DNA of 6,269 nt, from NCBI GenBank assembly GCA_021817755.1, contig JAKAGC010000249.1, forward strand, positions 1 through 6,269, read 5' to 3'. Below the pieces are notes generated by a model. It searched no databases. It worked only from the letters and a program-made list of their open reading frames with translations, and was not told where the DNA came from. Position 1 is the first letter of the stretch; each line of letters opens with the position of its first letter. Positions 1 through 6,151 of the stretch are shown here, piece by piece. A program made the position numbers and the translations under genes. This stretch comes from Acidobacteriota bacterium. GTDB lineage: Bacteria > Acidobacteriota > Aminicenantia > UBA2199.

Positions 1-391
1 CCGCACTAGCTAAGAAAAGTGTTTGTTGAGGAATATCGGATATTTGATATTGTTGACGTCTTTTCATTTCTATCTGGGACAGTGTATCCGGTTTTAATAT
101 GAAAATGTCTGCCTTAAACATTGTCCCCAAATGAATAATATTAAATGATGTCCGGTGTTTAATCGCATCTTGTATCATATCCGGATCAATGTAATAGTCT
201 TGTTTGAATGCATCCACAAGTTCCGGGATATTTTTTATTTTTATGTCTGCAATTATATCGACATCTTGTGTTGCTCTGGGGACTCCATGAAGTGAACTGG
301 CGAGTGATCCTCCTACAAAATAAGAAATGCTCAAACTATCTAATACACGAGCAATATACTGTGTAATTCGTACAGGTTCCGCAAGAACCAT
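1..391 (-). CDS. Nucleotidyltransferase-fold protein, 3' end cut off by the window
   Basis: The visible 130 residues start MVLAEPVRIT and show the polymerase-beta-like minimal nucleotidyltransferase (MNT/AbiEii-like) signature. A GGS motif lies at residues 27-29, followed by ASSLHG (31-36), R39 and T41, and the metal-binding pair D43/D45 in QDVDII. A third likely catalytic carboxylate is D95 in KADIFI. Enzymes of this fold move a nucleotide from NTP to a protein, RNA or small molecule; the substrate here cannot be read from sequence. Relatives I recall are about 190 aa, so roughly the last 60 residues are missing beyond base 1. The ATG at 391-389 was chosen because GAGG (400-397) sits 5 nt upstream, overlapping the TGA of the preceding gene, which ends 7 nt before this start. 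The two genes are therefore almost certainly cotranscribed and perhaps translationally coupled. All three acidic residues are present, so it looks catalytically intact. Certain about the fold, unsure about the role. Confidence 0.88.
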   Translation of the reverse strand, partial: MVLAEPVRITQYIARVLDSLSISYFVGGSLASSLHGVPRATQDVDIIADIKIKNIPELVDAFKQDYYIDPDMIQDAIKHRTSFNIIHLGTMFKADIFILKPDTLSQIEMKRRQQYQISDIPQQTLFLASA

Positions 392-398
392 CTTATCC

Positions 399-701
399 TC
401 AGTATCCCTTAATATTCGGATCCCAATTGAAAACACGCAACATAGTACTTCGATCTATCCATAATGATGCCAATCGAAGTTGTTGTTCCCTTTCCGAAAT
501 ATTCCCATACTGCTGTCGAATCCTGGCTAAAGCAAGCTGTTGAACAGCTTTAGTTAATTCATCGACACGCTTTAGTTTTTGTTGTGGTGACATTCTGCGA
601 TAACCAGCTATTAGGATTTCCTGTATTTCGGGGGAGGTGTCCGTCATTGGGAAACCGGAATTTGCCACCCCCATTTCGGTCGTCTCATTTTTACTCTTCA
701 T
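399..701 (-). CDS. Small helical protein of unknown function, partner of the nucleotidyltransferase
   Basis: I do not recognise a named family. From ATG 701 the protein has 100 residues. A short, probably disordered N-terminus (1-20) leads to TDTSPEIQEILIAGYRRMS (20-38). Two predicted amphipathic helices rich in Gln, Arg and Leu follow (about 39-66 and 70-83), and the C-terminus is RVFNWDPNIKGY (89-100). There is no signal peptide, no membrane segment and no RX4-6H motif, so it is not an obvious HEPN toxin. Similar small proteins starting near 'DTSPE' sit beside nucleotidyltransferases in other bacteria as far as I recall, which suggests a conserved pair. Start choice: a strong promoter (736-708) predicts transcription from about 701, so the in-frame ATG at 785 would lie upstream of the transcript. 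ATG 701 would be leaderless. ATG 674 and ATG 647 are alternatives, and 647 (82 aa) matches where I would expect conservation to begin. No start has a good Shine-Dalgarno sequence. It is the first gene of a two-gene unit. Confidence 0.72.
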   Translation of the reverse strand: MKSKNETTEMGVANSGFPMTDTSPEIQEILIAGYRRMSPQQKLKRVDELTKAVQQLALARIRQQYGNISEREQQLRLASLWIDRSTMLRVFNWDPNIKGY

Positions 702-736
702 GACTGAATTATATAATACTTTTCTTCTCATTTCAA
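701..736 (-). promoter_or_regulatory. Predicted sigma70-type promoter of the helical protein/nucleotidyltransferase pair
   Basis: Reading the minus strand, TTGAAA (736-731, 5/6 to consensus) is followed by a 17-bp spacer and a perfect TATAAT (713-708). Six bases (707-702) then separate the -10 from ATG 701. The expected transcription start is at or next to the A of that ATG, implying a leaderless message, or a leader of about 54 nt if translation begins at 647. The promoter excludes the longer reading frame that opens at 785. Confidence 0.7.
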
Positions 737-910
737 ATATTTTAAACCTTAATGCGATATTTATACCTGTCTCCTTATCTTCCACATAACGCAGTGAGGT
801 TACAAGGGATTCGATTTGAAAAATTATTCCTGGAATTAAGGCATTACCTTTACTAAGATTTTTAATTCATAAGTTAACAGGATTGCATCCATTGACCCAT
901 ATTTTGAGAT

Positions 911-929
911 TGTGAACCGCGGGCTCACA
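911..929. promoter_or_regulatory. Imperfect palindrome, possible operator upstream of the TPR operon
   Basis: TGTGAACCGCGGGCTCACA has perfect outer arms (TGTGA and TCACA) plus an inner CC/GG pair, with mismatches at two symmetric positions. It is notably GC-rich in an AT-rich intergenic region and is centred about 55 bp before the predicted start of transcription at 975. That position would suit an activator or repressor site. The arms recall CRP/FNR-type half sites, but the spacing (N9) is not the canonical N6, so no regulator is assigned. An overlapping CGGG-N9-CCCG pairing (920-936) is also possible. Confidence 0.3.
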
Positions 930-939
930 CAACCCGTAT

Positions 940-975
940 ATGACATTAAACGTAAAGTGTGATAAAATAAAGCTA
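940..975 (+). promoter_or_regulatory. Predicted sigma70-type promoter of the TPR-lolB-like operon
   Basis: ATGACA (940-945, 5/6 to TTGACA), a 17-bp spacer, and TAAAAT (963-968, 5/6 to TATAAT) are followed by exactly six bases before ATG 975. Transcription should begin at the start codon. No Shine-Dalgarno sequence lies upstream of 975, which agrees with a leaderless message. Confidence 0.68.
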
Positions 976-2849
976 TGAAGAAAATAATAATATTGGTTTC
1001 AATCGTACTGATAACAGGTATTTCATTACTTCTTCCGCAACAAGAAAAAATTGACCCCCCTTATTCGGATTATATGATAATCAATTTCCTGCTTCACTCC
1101 AATGATATCCCTGAAGCAGAATTCCAGATGGATAACCTCCTTAAAAAACAACCGTATGATCCCTTCATTATCACTGAAAAAGCGATAATCCTGGAAGCAC
1201 TTCATAATGATAGGAGCAAAGCAAAAGAATTTCTCAAACATGCGATAAAAATCTATCCCGGTTATTATTATTCGAATTTTATGCTGGCATCCATCTTGTT
1301 TAATGAATATACGGAATCAGGGAAAAAAGAGAAAGCCCAGGAAGCCATGAATTATGTAGATATTTCGCTTAAGGATGAACCCAATCTATACGAGAGCCGT
1401 TATCTTGCAGGTATGATATCCAGTGAACTGGGTGATTATAAACGTTCGAATGATCATCTTAAAAAAGCAGCCCGCTTAGAGGAAACCCCAGACGTCTATA
1501 ATTATATGGCGTATAATTTCGGAAAACTGAAAAATCTGGATGCAGAAATAAAAGCAAATCTTAAAATTATGGAATTGGCGCCTTCGGATCAATTGGCTGC
1601 CAGTCGTCTGGCTCAAATTTATGTCCAGGAGAAGGATTTTAAAAAAGCCCTTGTTTATCTTGAACCGCTTTATAATAATAATCAACAGGATTCGAAGATT
1701 CTTGTCGATTATTTATATGCATTATTTTTTACTGGTGGTGATCAGAAATTTCTCGAGGTTACAAAAGACCTGGATTTAAAAAAAATCCCGGAAATAATCC
1801 CGGTGAAAGCCATTATATTGGGGCGTTTGAAAAAGTACGATGAAGCCAAAGATTTGATACTTTCTACAGGTGGGCAATCTCCTTCCAACCGAATCTTTCT
1901 GGCTCAGCTCTATATTATCGAACAAGATTTTTTTAAGGCTTATAAGGAATTAAACAATATCGATACAAAGAGCAGAAATTCTTTTTACTATACGTTATAT
2001 CTACAGGTATTGAGCGTACTTGGAATGAATAACCGCGCCGTGCAATTATTTGAGCAGGTACAAAAGAACCCGGAACTCATTACTGAATTATCAACCGAAG
2101 AGTATAGCACGGTATTGATTGCTTGTGCAATTTCCGATAAGTTGAATGATGCCCTTTCCATTGCCAGGTATGGAGTCGAACATGTAAAAGAGAACAAGGA
2201 GAGCCTGGAAGAAGTTGTGCAAATGTTGGAAGAATTTAAAGCTGGAAAGGAAATTACGAATGAAAAGAACTTAAAATGGGGAGATAATAATTTATATACA
2301 ATTACATCGTTCTATAAGACTCGAAAAATGTATGACCGGGCTCTTGCTGTTTTGGAACCTCTATCACGTGATACAGATAAAATGTCGCTTATTCTCGAAA
2401 TAATGGATATCATGATGGAGTTGAAACCATTCCCGGAAGTTGAGAAAATGTTCAAAGATTATTTGCAGAAGTTCCCCGGTGATGCGTCATTAAAAAATGC
2501 CTATGCCTATTACCTGGCTACAAAAGGGGTCAATCTGGCTGAAGCTCTTTCATTATCCGAAGCTTCTCTTGCAGTGGATAAAAAGAATCCGGCATACCTG
2601 GATACATACGGATTTATACTTTTGCGCTCCGGGAAGATAAAAGAAGCCGGTCAATATCTTGAGCAGGCGTATCAGCGGTTTCCTTTCGATAAGGAGATTA
2701 TCGAACATCTTACTGAGTATTATCTGCTGGAAAAGACACCTGAAAAAACCGTAAATATGTATAAGCTCGCTATCGATAACGGAGTGGATTTCAAAGAGAT
2801 GTTAAAAGCGAAACTTGAGGTACTTGGTAATGAGAAAAAAGACAAATAA
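975..2849 (+). CDS. Exported or membrane-anchored tetratricopeptide-repeat protein
   Basis: This 624-residue protein begins MKK followed by a hydrophobic stretch (about 4-20). That stretch is either a signal peptide or an N-terminal anchor; there is no lipobox cysteine. The rest is a helical solenoid of TPR-like units. The clearest are at about 139-172, 173-206 and 207-240, with more divergent ones between 280 and 400. A good C-terminal pair lies at about 505-538 and 540-573, the latter with the typical LDTYGFILLRSGKIKEA pattern. Position-8 Gly/Ala and position-20 Ala are recognisable in several repeats. Such proteins are scaffolds for protein-protein contacts, here most likely on the outer face of the inner membrane or in the periplasm. 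No catalytic domain is present. The 3' end overlaps the LolB-like gene by 20 bp, so the two are expressed together, and a role in lipoprotein or envelope assembly is a reasonable inference. ATG 975 is chosen because it gives the signal sequence and fits the promoter spacing; the start lacks a Shine-Dalgarno. Confidence 0.92.
   Translation: MKKIIILVSIVLITGISLLLPQQEKIDPPYSDYMIINFLLHSNDIPEAEFQMDNLLKKQPYDPFIITEKAIILEALHNDRSKAKEFLKHAIKIYPGYYYSNFMLASILFNEYTESGKKEKAQEAMNYVDISLKDEPNLYESRYLAGMISSELGDYKRSNDHLKKAARLEETPDVYNYMAYNFGKLKNLDAEIKANLKIMELAPSDQLAASRLAQIYVQEKDFKKALVYLEPLYNNNQQDSKILVDYLYALFFTGGDQKFLEVTKDLDLKKIPEIIPVKAIILGRLKKYDEAKDLILSTGGQSPSNRIFLAQLYIIEQDFFKAYKELNNIDTKSRNSFYYTLYLQVLSVLGMNNRAVQLFEQVQKNPELITELSTEEYSTVLIACAISDKLNDALSIARYGVEHVKENKESLEEVVQMLEEFKAGKEITNEKNLKWGDNNLYTITSFYKTRKMYDRALAVLEPLSRDTDKMSLILEIMDIMMELKPFPEVEKMFKDYLQKFPGDASLKNAYAYYLATKGVNLAEALSLSEASLAVDKKNPAYLDTYGFILLRSGKIKEAGQYLEQAYQRFPFDKEIIEHLTEYYLLEKTPEKTVNMYKLAIDNGVDFKEMLKAKLEVLGNEKKDK
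2817..2820 (+). promoter_or_regulatory. Ribosome binding site for the LolB-like gene inside the TPR gene
   Basis: GAGG lies 9 nt before ATG 2830, within the last codons of the TPR gene. It settles the start at 2830 over the upstream in-frame TTG at 2815, which would place this site inside the coding sequence. Confidence 0.65.
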
Positions 2850-3465
2850 GCAACCTGTCAATTTCTTTCGTGGTTTTTTTTCATTTTCTCAATTGGTGAT
2901 TCCTATCCTTTTAATTCTCTATTCAGGATGCCGTGGGGTAAAGTATGATATCGAACCCGACGAAACGAAGGAATACAATGCGCTTACTTTGAAAGTTAAT
3001 GTAAAATATAAACAGGATCGTCAGCGGGAAAATTTTAAAATCCTGATGAAATATGACAATACACAAGATAAGATGTTATTTCTTTCCCCAGTAAATACCA
3101 TTCACGGAATTTTGGTAATGGATGGAGAAGAAGCCGTTTTTGTTAACAATAAAAAGAAAAAGTACTGGAAAGGACCGTTTGTTGAGTTAATCACGGAATT
3201 ATGGGGAATTCGGTTCGATTATGTCGATTTTAAGAATTTGATTGTATCAGGCGTCATACCCCAGGAAAAAGCCGGGTCCCAATCGGTTGAGGTCTTGGTA
3301 ACACCTGGCGGAGAAGGAGTTCCACCTGTGCAAATCGATGTTGATACTCCGGATGTGGGAGTTAAGATAAAAGTTTCCGACCGGAAAACTGAAAAAGGAA
3401 GTATTCGGTTTGATCCCGGTATCGCCAAAATGAAACGCACATATATAAGGGATTTGTTTCAATAA
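2830..3465 (+). CDS. LolB/DUF4292-like outer-membrane-type lipoprotein
   Basis: The protein has 211 residues. A long basic N-region (MRKKTNKQPV) and a hydrophobic core (about 17-31) end in LYSGC, with C34 the likely lipidated residue. The -3 position is Tyr instead of the usual Leu/Val/Ile. The mature part looks like the LolA/LolB half-barrel fold. Beta-strand-like segments at about 51-75 precede 'DKMLFLSPVNTIHGILVMDG' (80-99), where family members have a stretch ending in a Gly and a hydrophobic strand. 'AVFVNNKKKKYWKG' (102-115) and an ELWGI-type helix follow (about 118-127). 'SGVIP' (140-144) matches the position of the L..WL.G-type segment. LolB accepts lipoproteins from periplasmic LolA and inserts them in the outer membrane; DUF4292 proteins are distant relatives of unproven function. 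It is translationally coupled to the TPR gene (20-bp overlap). In several bacteria a lolB-like gene follows a TPR gene and precedes ispE, but here no ispE follows; the next gene converges. Confidence 0.72.
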   Translation: MRKKTNKQPVNFFRGFFSFSQLVIPILLILYSGCRGVKYDIEPDETKEYNALTLKVNVKYKQDRQRENFKILMKYDNTQDKMLFLSPVNTIHGILVMDGEEAVFVNNKKKKYWKGPFVELITELWGIRFDYVDFKNLIVSGVIPQEKAGSQSVEVLVTPGGEGVPPVQIDVDTPDVGVKIKVSDRKTEKGSIRFDPGIAKMKRTYIRDLFQ

Positions 3466-3520
3466 CGATTCTCAAATTACATTGAAATTTACTTTTTTTA
3501 AAGATATTAGCGATCGAAAT

Positions 3521-5563
3521 TCAACTGAAATTTATATTTTTTAAGCGGGTATTAATCTTATCCAATAGATGACGGATAAACTCATTTTGCAATTCCGGTT
3601 TTCTGAGTAATTCTATCGAATCCTTTTGCGCTTCTTTAAATATAGAGAGGTGATCGCTTAAGTTCCCGATTTTGAAATCCAAGAACCCCGACTGCTCTAA
3701 TCCTGAAATAATCCCACCCCCGCGCATTTCCAGGTCTGTCTCTGCTATTTTGAATCCGTCTTCTGTCTCTTTAATCGTCGTTAACCGTTTTTTTCCGTTT
3801 TCCGTCAGGTTTTGAGATGGAAAGAGATAACAGTAAGATTGAACCGATCCACGTCCTACCCGTCCCCTTAATTGGTGTAACTGCGAAAGACCATAACGGT
3901 CGGCGTTTTCAATTACGATTGCAGTGGCATCTTTTACATCGATTCCCACTTCGATTACTGTCGTCGCAATCAATACCCGGATTTCTCCATCCGCCAGTTT
4001 TTGCAGCATTTCATCTTTTTCTGCTCCCGAAGTTCTACCCGTAACGATACCCAGCGGAATGCCGTTTAATATTTCTTTATAATAAAGGGATTCCGTCTCG
4101 ATGTCTTTCAATTCTGCAAAGAAATCCGATTTCTCGATTAATGGAAGAATGATATACGCTTTATCTCCTTTCTCAAGTTGTCCTTTTAATTTGCAGTAAA
4201 ATTCATCCCGTTGAGCCGGTGAAAGGATTTTTGTAATAATTGGGAGCCGTCCTTGCGGTTTCGTTTTGATGATAGAAACCGAAAGATCATTGTATAAAGA
4301 TAAAAGCATGGTGCGCGGGATAGGAGTCGCTGTCGTAACCAAAAGGTCTACCGCATTGCCTTTGTAATAAAGCGCGGCTCGCTGCGAGACACCGAAACGG
4401 TGCTGTTCATCGATTACAATTATTGCCAGTTTTTTAAAATGTACCCCTTCCGTTATTAACGCATGTGTACCAAAAATGATATCGATTTCTCCTTCCGCCA
4501 AACCCTTCAGGATCTCCTTTCGTTTTTTGGAAGGTGTTGAGCCTGTCAGAAGTTCTATTTTTTTATCTTTGAAGAAACGTTTTGCATTCGAGTAATGCTG
4601 CCCTGCCAGGATTTCCGTTGGTGCCAGGAATGCCCCTTGTTTTCCATTCATAGCCCCAATTAATAGCGTGATAAATGCCACGATTGTTTTTCCGCTTCCC
4701 ACATCACCTTGAAGAAGGCGCTGCATCGCATAATCGCTTTTAAAATCACCAATGATATCGTTGCATGCTTTTTCCTGGTCTTCTGTCAAACCGAATCCCA
4801 TCCGCTGTTTTACCAGGGTAGAGATATCGGGGATGATATCGTAATGATGAACACGGTGAACCCGTTTAAAAAAATCGCGTATGTATTGCAGTTCCAATTG
4901 GAAAAAAAGAAACTCAGAATAAATAAACCGCTTTTTGACTTGATCGATCTCGGAGCAAGTATTGCTTTCGGGGAAATGGATTTTTTTTAAAGATTCAGTG
5001 ACAGAAGGGAAACTGTATTTTTTTAGGAGCGTTTGCGGGAGATTTTCCGTATTGTCTTCGAGAACATCCAATGCAGCCGTAATTAGGTTTTTTATCTGCC
5101 CTGATCTCAATGTGGAGATTGCAGAATACACAGGAATCACAGGGATATTGTCCGATTCAGTGAAAACCAGGGGATTGTTGGAATTAAAACAGTTATTCTT
5201 TTTTTCGATTGTTCCAAAAATATAAGCTGTTTGATGTGTCTTGAAGAATTCTCCCAGGTAAGGCTTATTGAAGAAAACCAGTAATACTTGTTCTTCTCCT
5301 ATTTTTGTATTGACTTTTACAAGGGAGCGTTTTCTCCTGAATTTGAAATAAGTGGAAGTTTTGGAATCCAGGATATCGATTTTGTAGAGTTTTTTTTGAT
5401 CCGGTTCAATGAGGCAATCTGCCTGATTGAAATCGATATACAGCATGGGAAAGTGGAGCAAGAGATCTCCCACTGTAAATATACCGTATTTTTTTAAAAG
5501 TTGAAGGTAAGTTTTTCCTACCCCTTTAATAAGTTCAACGGAAGAAGAGAGTTTCAGTTTCAC
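3521..5563 (-). CDS. recG: ATP-dependent DNA helicase RecG
   Basis: RecG is a superfamily 2 double-strand DNA translocase that remodels stalled replication forks and branch-migrates Holliday junctions in the cytoplasm. All expected parts are present over 680 residues (E. coli RecG has 693). An N-terminal helix-hairpin-like stretch contains GVGKTYLQLLKKYGI (14-28) and VGDLLLHFP (31-39). A wedge/OB domain follows (about 50-150, with LLVFFNKPYLG at 94-104). The helicase motifs are Walker A GDVGSGKT (286-293), Ia APTEILA (314-320), GTHAL (365-369), Walker B DEQHRFGV (385-392), III TATPIPRT (411-418), V ATTVIEVGIDV (533-543) and VI QLRGRVGRG (564-572). The C-terminal TRG region is at about 602-634, where RGGGIISGLEQSG (614-626) departs from the usual RGPGELLGTRQSG. 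The start is GTG (5563-5561), directly after the TGA of the upstream gene and in the same frame. No Shine-Dalgarno is visible, so translation probably depends on reinitiation. The next in-frame starts would delete conserved N-terminal sequence. Confidence 0.97.
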   Translation of the reverse strand: MKLKLSSSVELIKGVGKTYLQLLKKYGIFTVGDLLLHFPMLYIDFNQADCLIEPDQKKLYKIDILDSKTSTYFKFRRKRSLVKVNTKIGEEQVLLVFFNKPYLGEFFKTHQTAYIFGTIEKKNNCFNSNNPLVFTESDNIPVIPVYSAISTLRSGQIKNLITAALDVLEDNTENLPQTLLKKYSFPSVTESLKKIHFPESNTCSEIDQVKKRFIYSEFLFFQLELQYIRDFFKRVHRVHHYDIIPDISTLVKQRMGFGLTEDQEKACNDIIGDFKSDYAMQRLLQGDVGSGKTIVAFITLLIGAMNGKQGAFLAPTEILAGQHYSNAKRFFKDKKIELLTGSTPSKKRKEILKGLAEGEIDIIFGTHALITEGVHFKKLAIIVIDEQHRFGVSQRAALYYKGNAVDLLVTTATPIPRTMLLSLYNDLSVSIIKTKPQGRLPIITKILSPAQRDEFYCKLKGQLEKGDKAYIILPLIEKSDFFAELKDIETESLYYKEILNGIPLGIVTGRTSGAEKDEMLQKLADGEIRVLIATTVIEVGIDVKDATAIVIENADRYGLSQLHQLRGRVGRGSVQSYCYLFPSQNLTENGKKRLTTIKETEDGFKIAETDLEMRGGGIISGLEQSGFLDFKIGNLSDHLSIFKEAQKDSIELLRKPELQNEFIRHLLDKINTRLKNINFS

Positions 5564-6151
5564 TCAGTAGAAAATAGTCAGTTTTTTATAATCGACGATT
5601 ACGTTTTTGATTCCCGGTAATAGATTGAACCAATCGTACATGGATTTTTTGATTTTCGTGCGTGTCTGGACCTGTCCGAAGGCTTCATCCAGGACTTCGG
5701 GGGTTAGAGTTGTACCGTTTACCTGGAGAGTTTCAAATATAAAGCGCATCCGGTATTTATTGCATTCCACTCTGCCGGAAGTATCCACATCGATATTTTT
5801 AAAGAAGGAGGGGACTTTATCGTATTTTTTCCCTTCCAGTTTGATTTTCATTGAACCCGAGACAAAGTTGTTCTTATTCAATTTTAATTTCACGTATTTT
5901 ACTTCCGGCGTATACCGTTTGATATAGACCAGGTTTAAATAGGAGTTTAATTCATCTTCCGAGAAAGAGATTTTCTTCAGGAAGACTGATTTTTTGTGTT
6001 GTTTTGCAATTCGTTTCAGAACCAGGTCCACCAGTTTGGCTTTTTCATCTGAGAATTCTGTTGTAATTGCCGGGAAAGACAGTGAACTCATAACAAGGGC
6101 AATGCCCATTACCATTATTATAAATCGTTTGTAATTCGTTAAATTTCTCAT
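5564..6151 (-). CDS. Exported protein of unknown function between purN and recG
   Basis: I do not recognise a characterised family. The 195-residue protein has a basic N-region (MRNLTNYKR), a hydrophobic segment (about 10-26) and a possible signal peptidase site near residues 26-30. No lipobox Cys precedes the mature part. The mature protein begins with a Lys-rich helix (about 35-54), then FSEDELNSYLNL (63-74). After that comes a run of alternating beta-like strands: VKYVKLKLNKNNFVSGSMKI (84-103), a charged linker, GRVECNKYRMRFIFETLQVNG (126-146), and TLTPEVLDEAF (148-158). It closes with a helix and a final strand pair (PGIKNVIVDYKKLTIFY, 179-195). The strand-rich pattern suggests a small periplasmic beta domain, perhaps a lipid- or ligand-binding type, but this is speculation. 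One cysteine (C130). The ATG overlaps the purN stop as ATGA, and the TGA is followed at once by the recG GTG, so it sits firmly inside one operon. The export signal is clear; the function is not. Confidence 0.85.
   Translation of the reverse strand: MRNLTNYKRFIIMVMGIALVMSSLSFPAITTEFSDEKAKLVDLVLKRIAKQHKKSVFLKKISFSEDELNSYLNLVYIKRYTPEVKYVKLKLNKNNFVSGSMKIKLEGKKYDKVPSFFKNIDVDTSGRVECNKYRMRFIFETLQVNGTTLTPEVLDEAFGQVQTRTKIKKSMYDWFNLLPGIKNVIVDYKKLTIFY

Noticed and set aside
399..701. Small helical protein as a HEPN toxin paired with the MNT protein.
   Set aside because: The defining RX4-6H motif is absent; the protein contains no histidine in the predicted coding region.
737..939. Search for a further gene or structured RNA in the divergent intergenic region.
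   Set aside because: No plausible coding frame, no riboswitch-like conserved core and no strong hairpin other than the short palindrome at 911-929 were visible.
2815..2829. TTG at 2815 as the start of the LolB-like gene.
   Set aside because: The GAGG ribosome binding site at 2817-2820 would fall inside the coding sequence, and it is well spaced for ATG 2830.
3466..3520. Possible bidirectional terminator between the convergent lolB-like gene and recG.
   Set aside because: There are T-runs (for example near 3492-3499), but only a 5-bp A/T stem (AAATT/AATTT) upstream and no GC-containing hairpin on either strand, so a factor-independent terminator is not supported.
3482..3545. Two similar stretches, near 3482-3502 and 3525-3545 (TGAAATTTA followed by a T-run), one in the convergent gap and one in the recG 3' end.
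   Set aside because: The match is imperfect and low-complexity A/T sequence; a chance resemblance is as likely as a partial duplication of the recG end.
3817..5497. Several plus-strand open frames of 69-93 codons opposite recG, and similar frames opposite the TPR, LolB-like and exported-protein genes.
   Set aside because: They lie wholly opposite strongly supported genes, show no recognisable domains and have low-complexity or mirror-like composition; they are antisense shadows.
5564..5566. TGA read as a sense codon, making one exported-protein/RecG fusion gene.
   Set aside because: TGA serves as the stop of three other genes in the window and RecG proteins normally start where the GTG lies, so a standard stop is the simpler reading.
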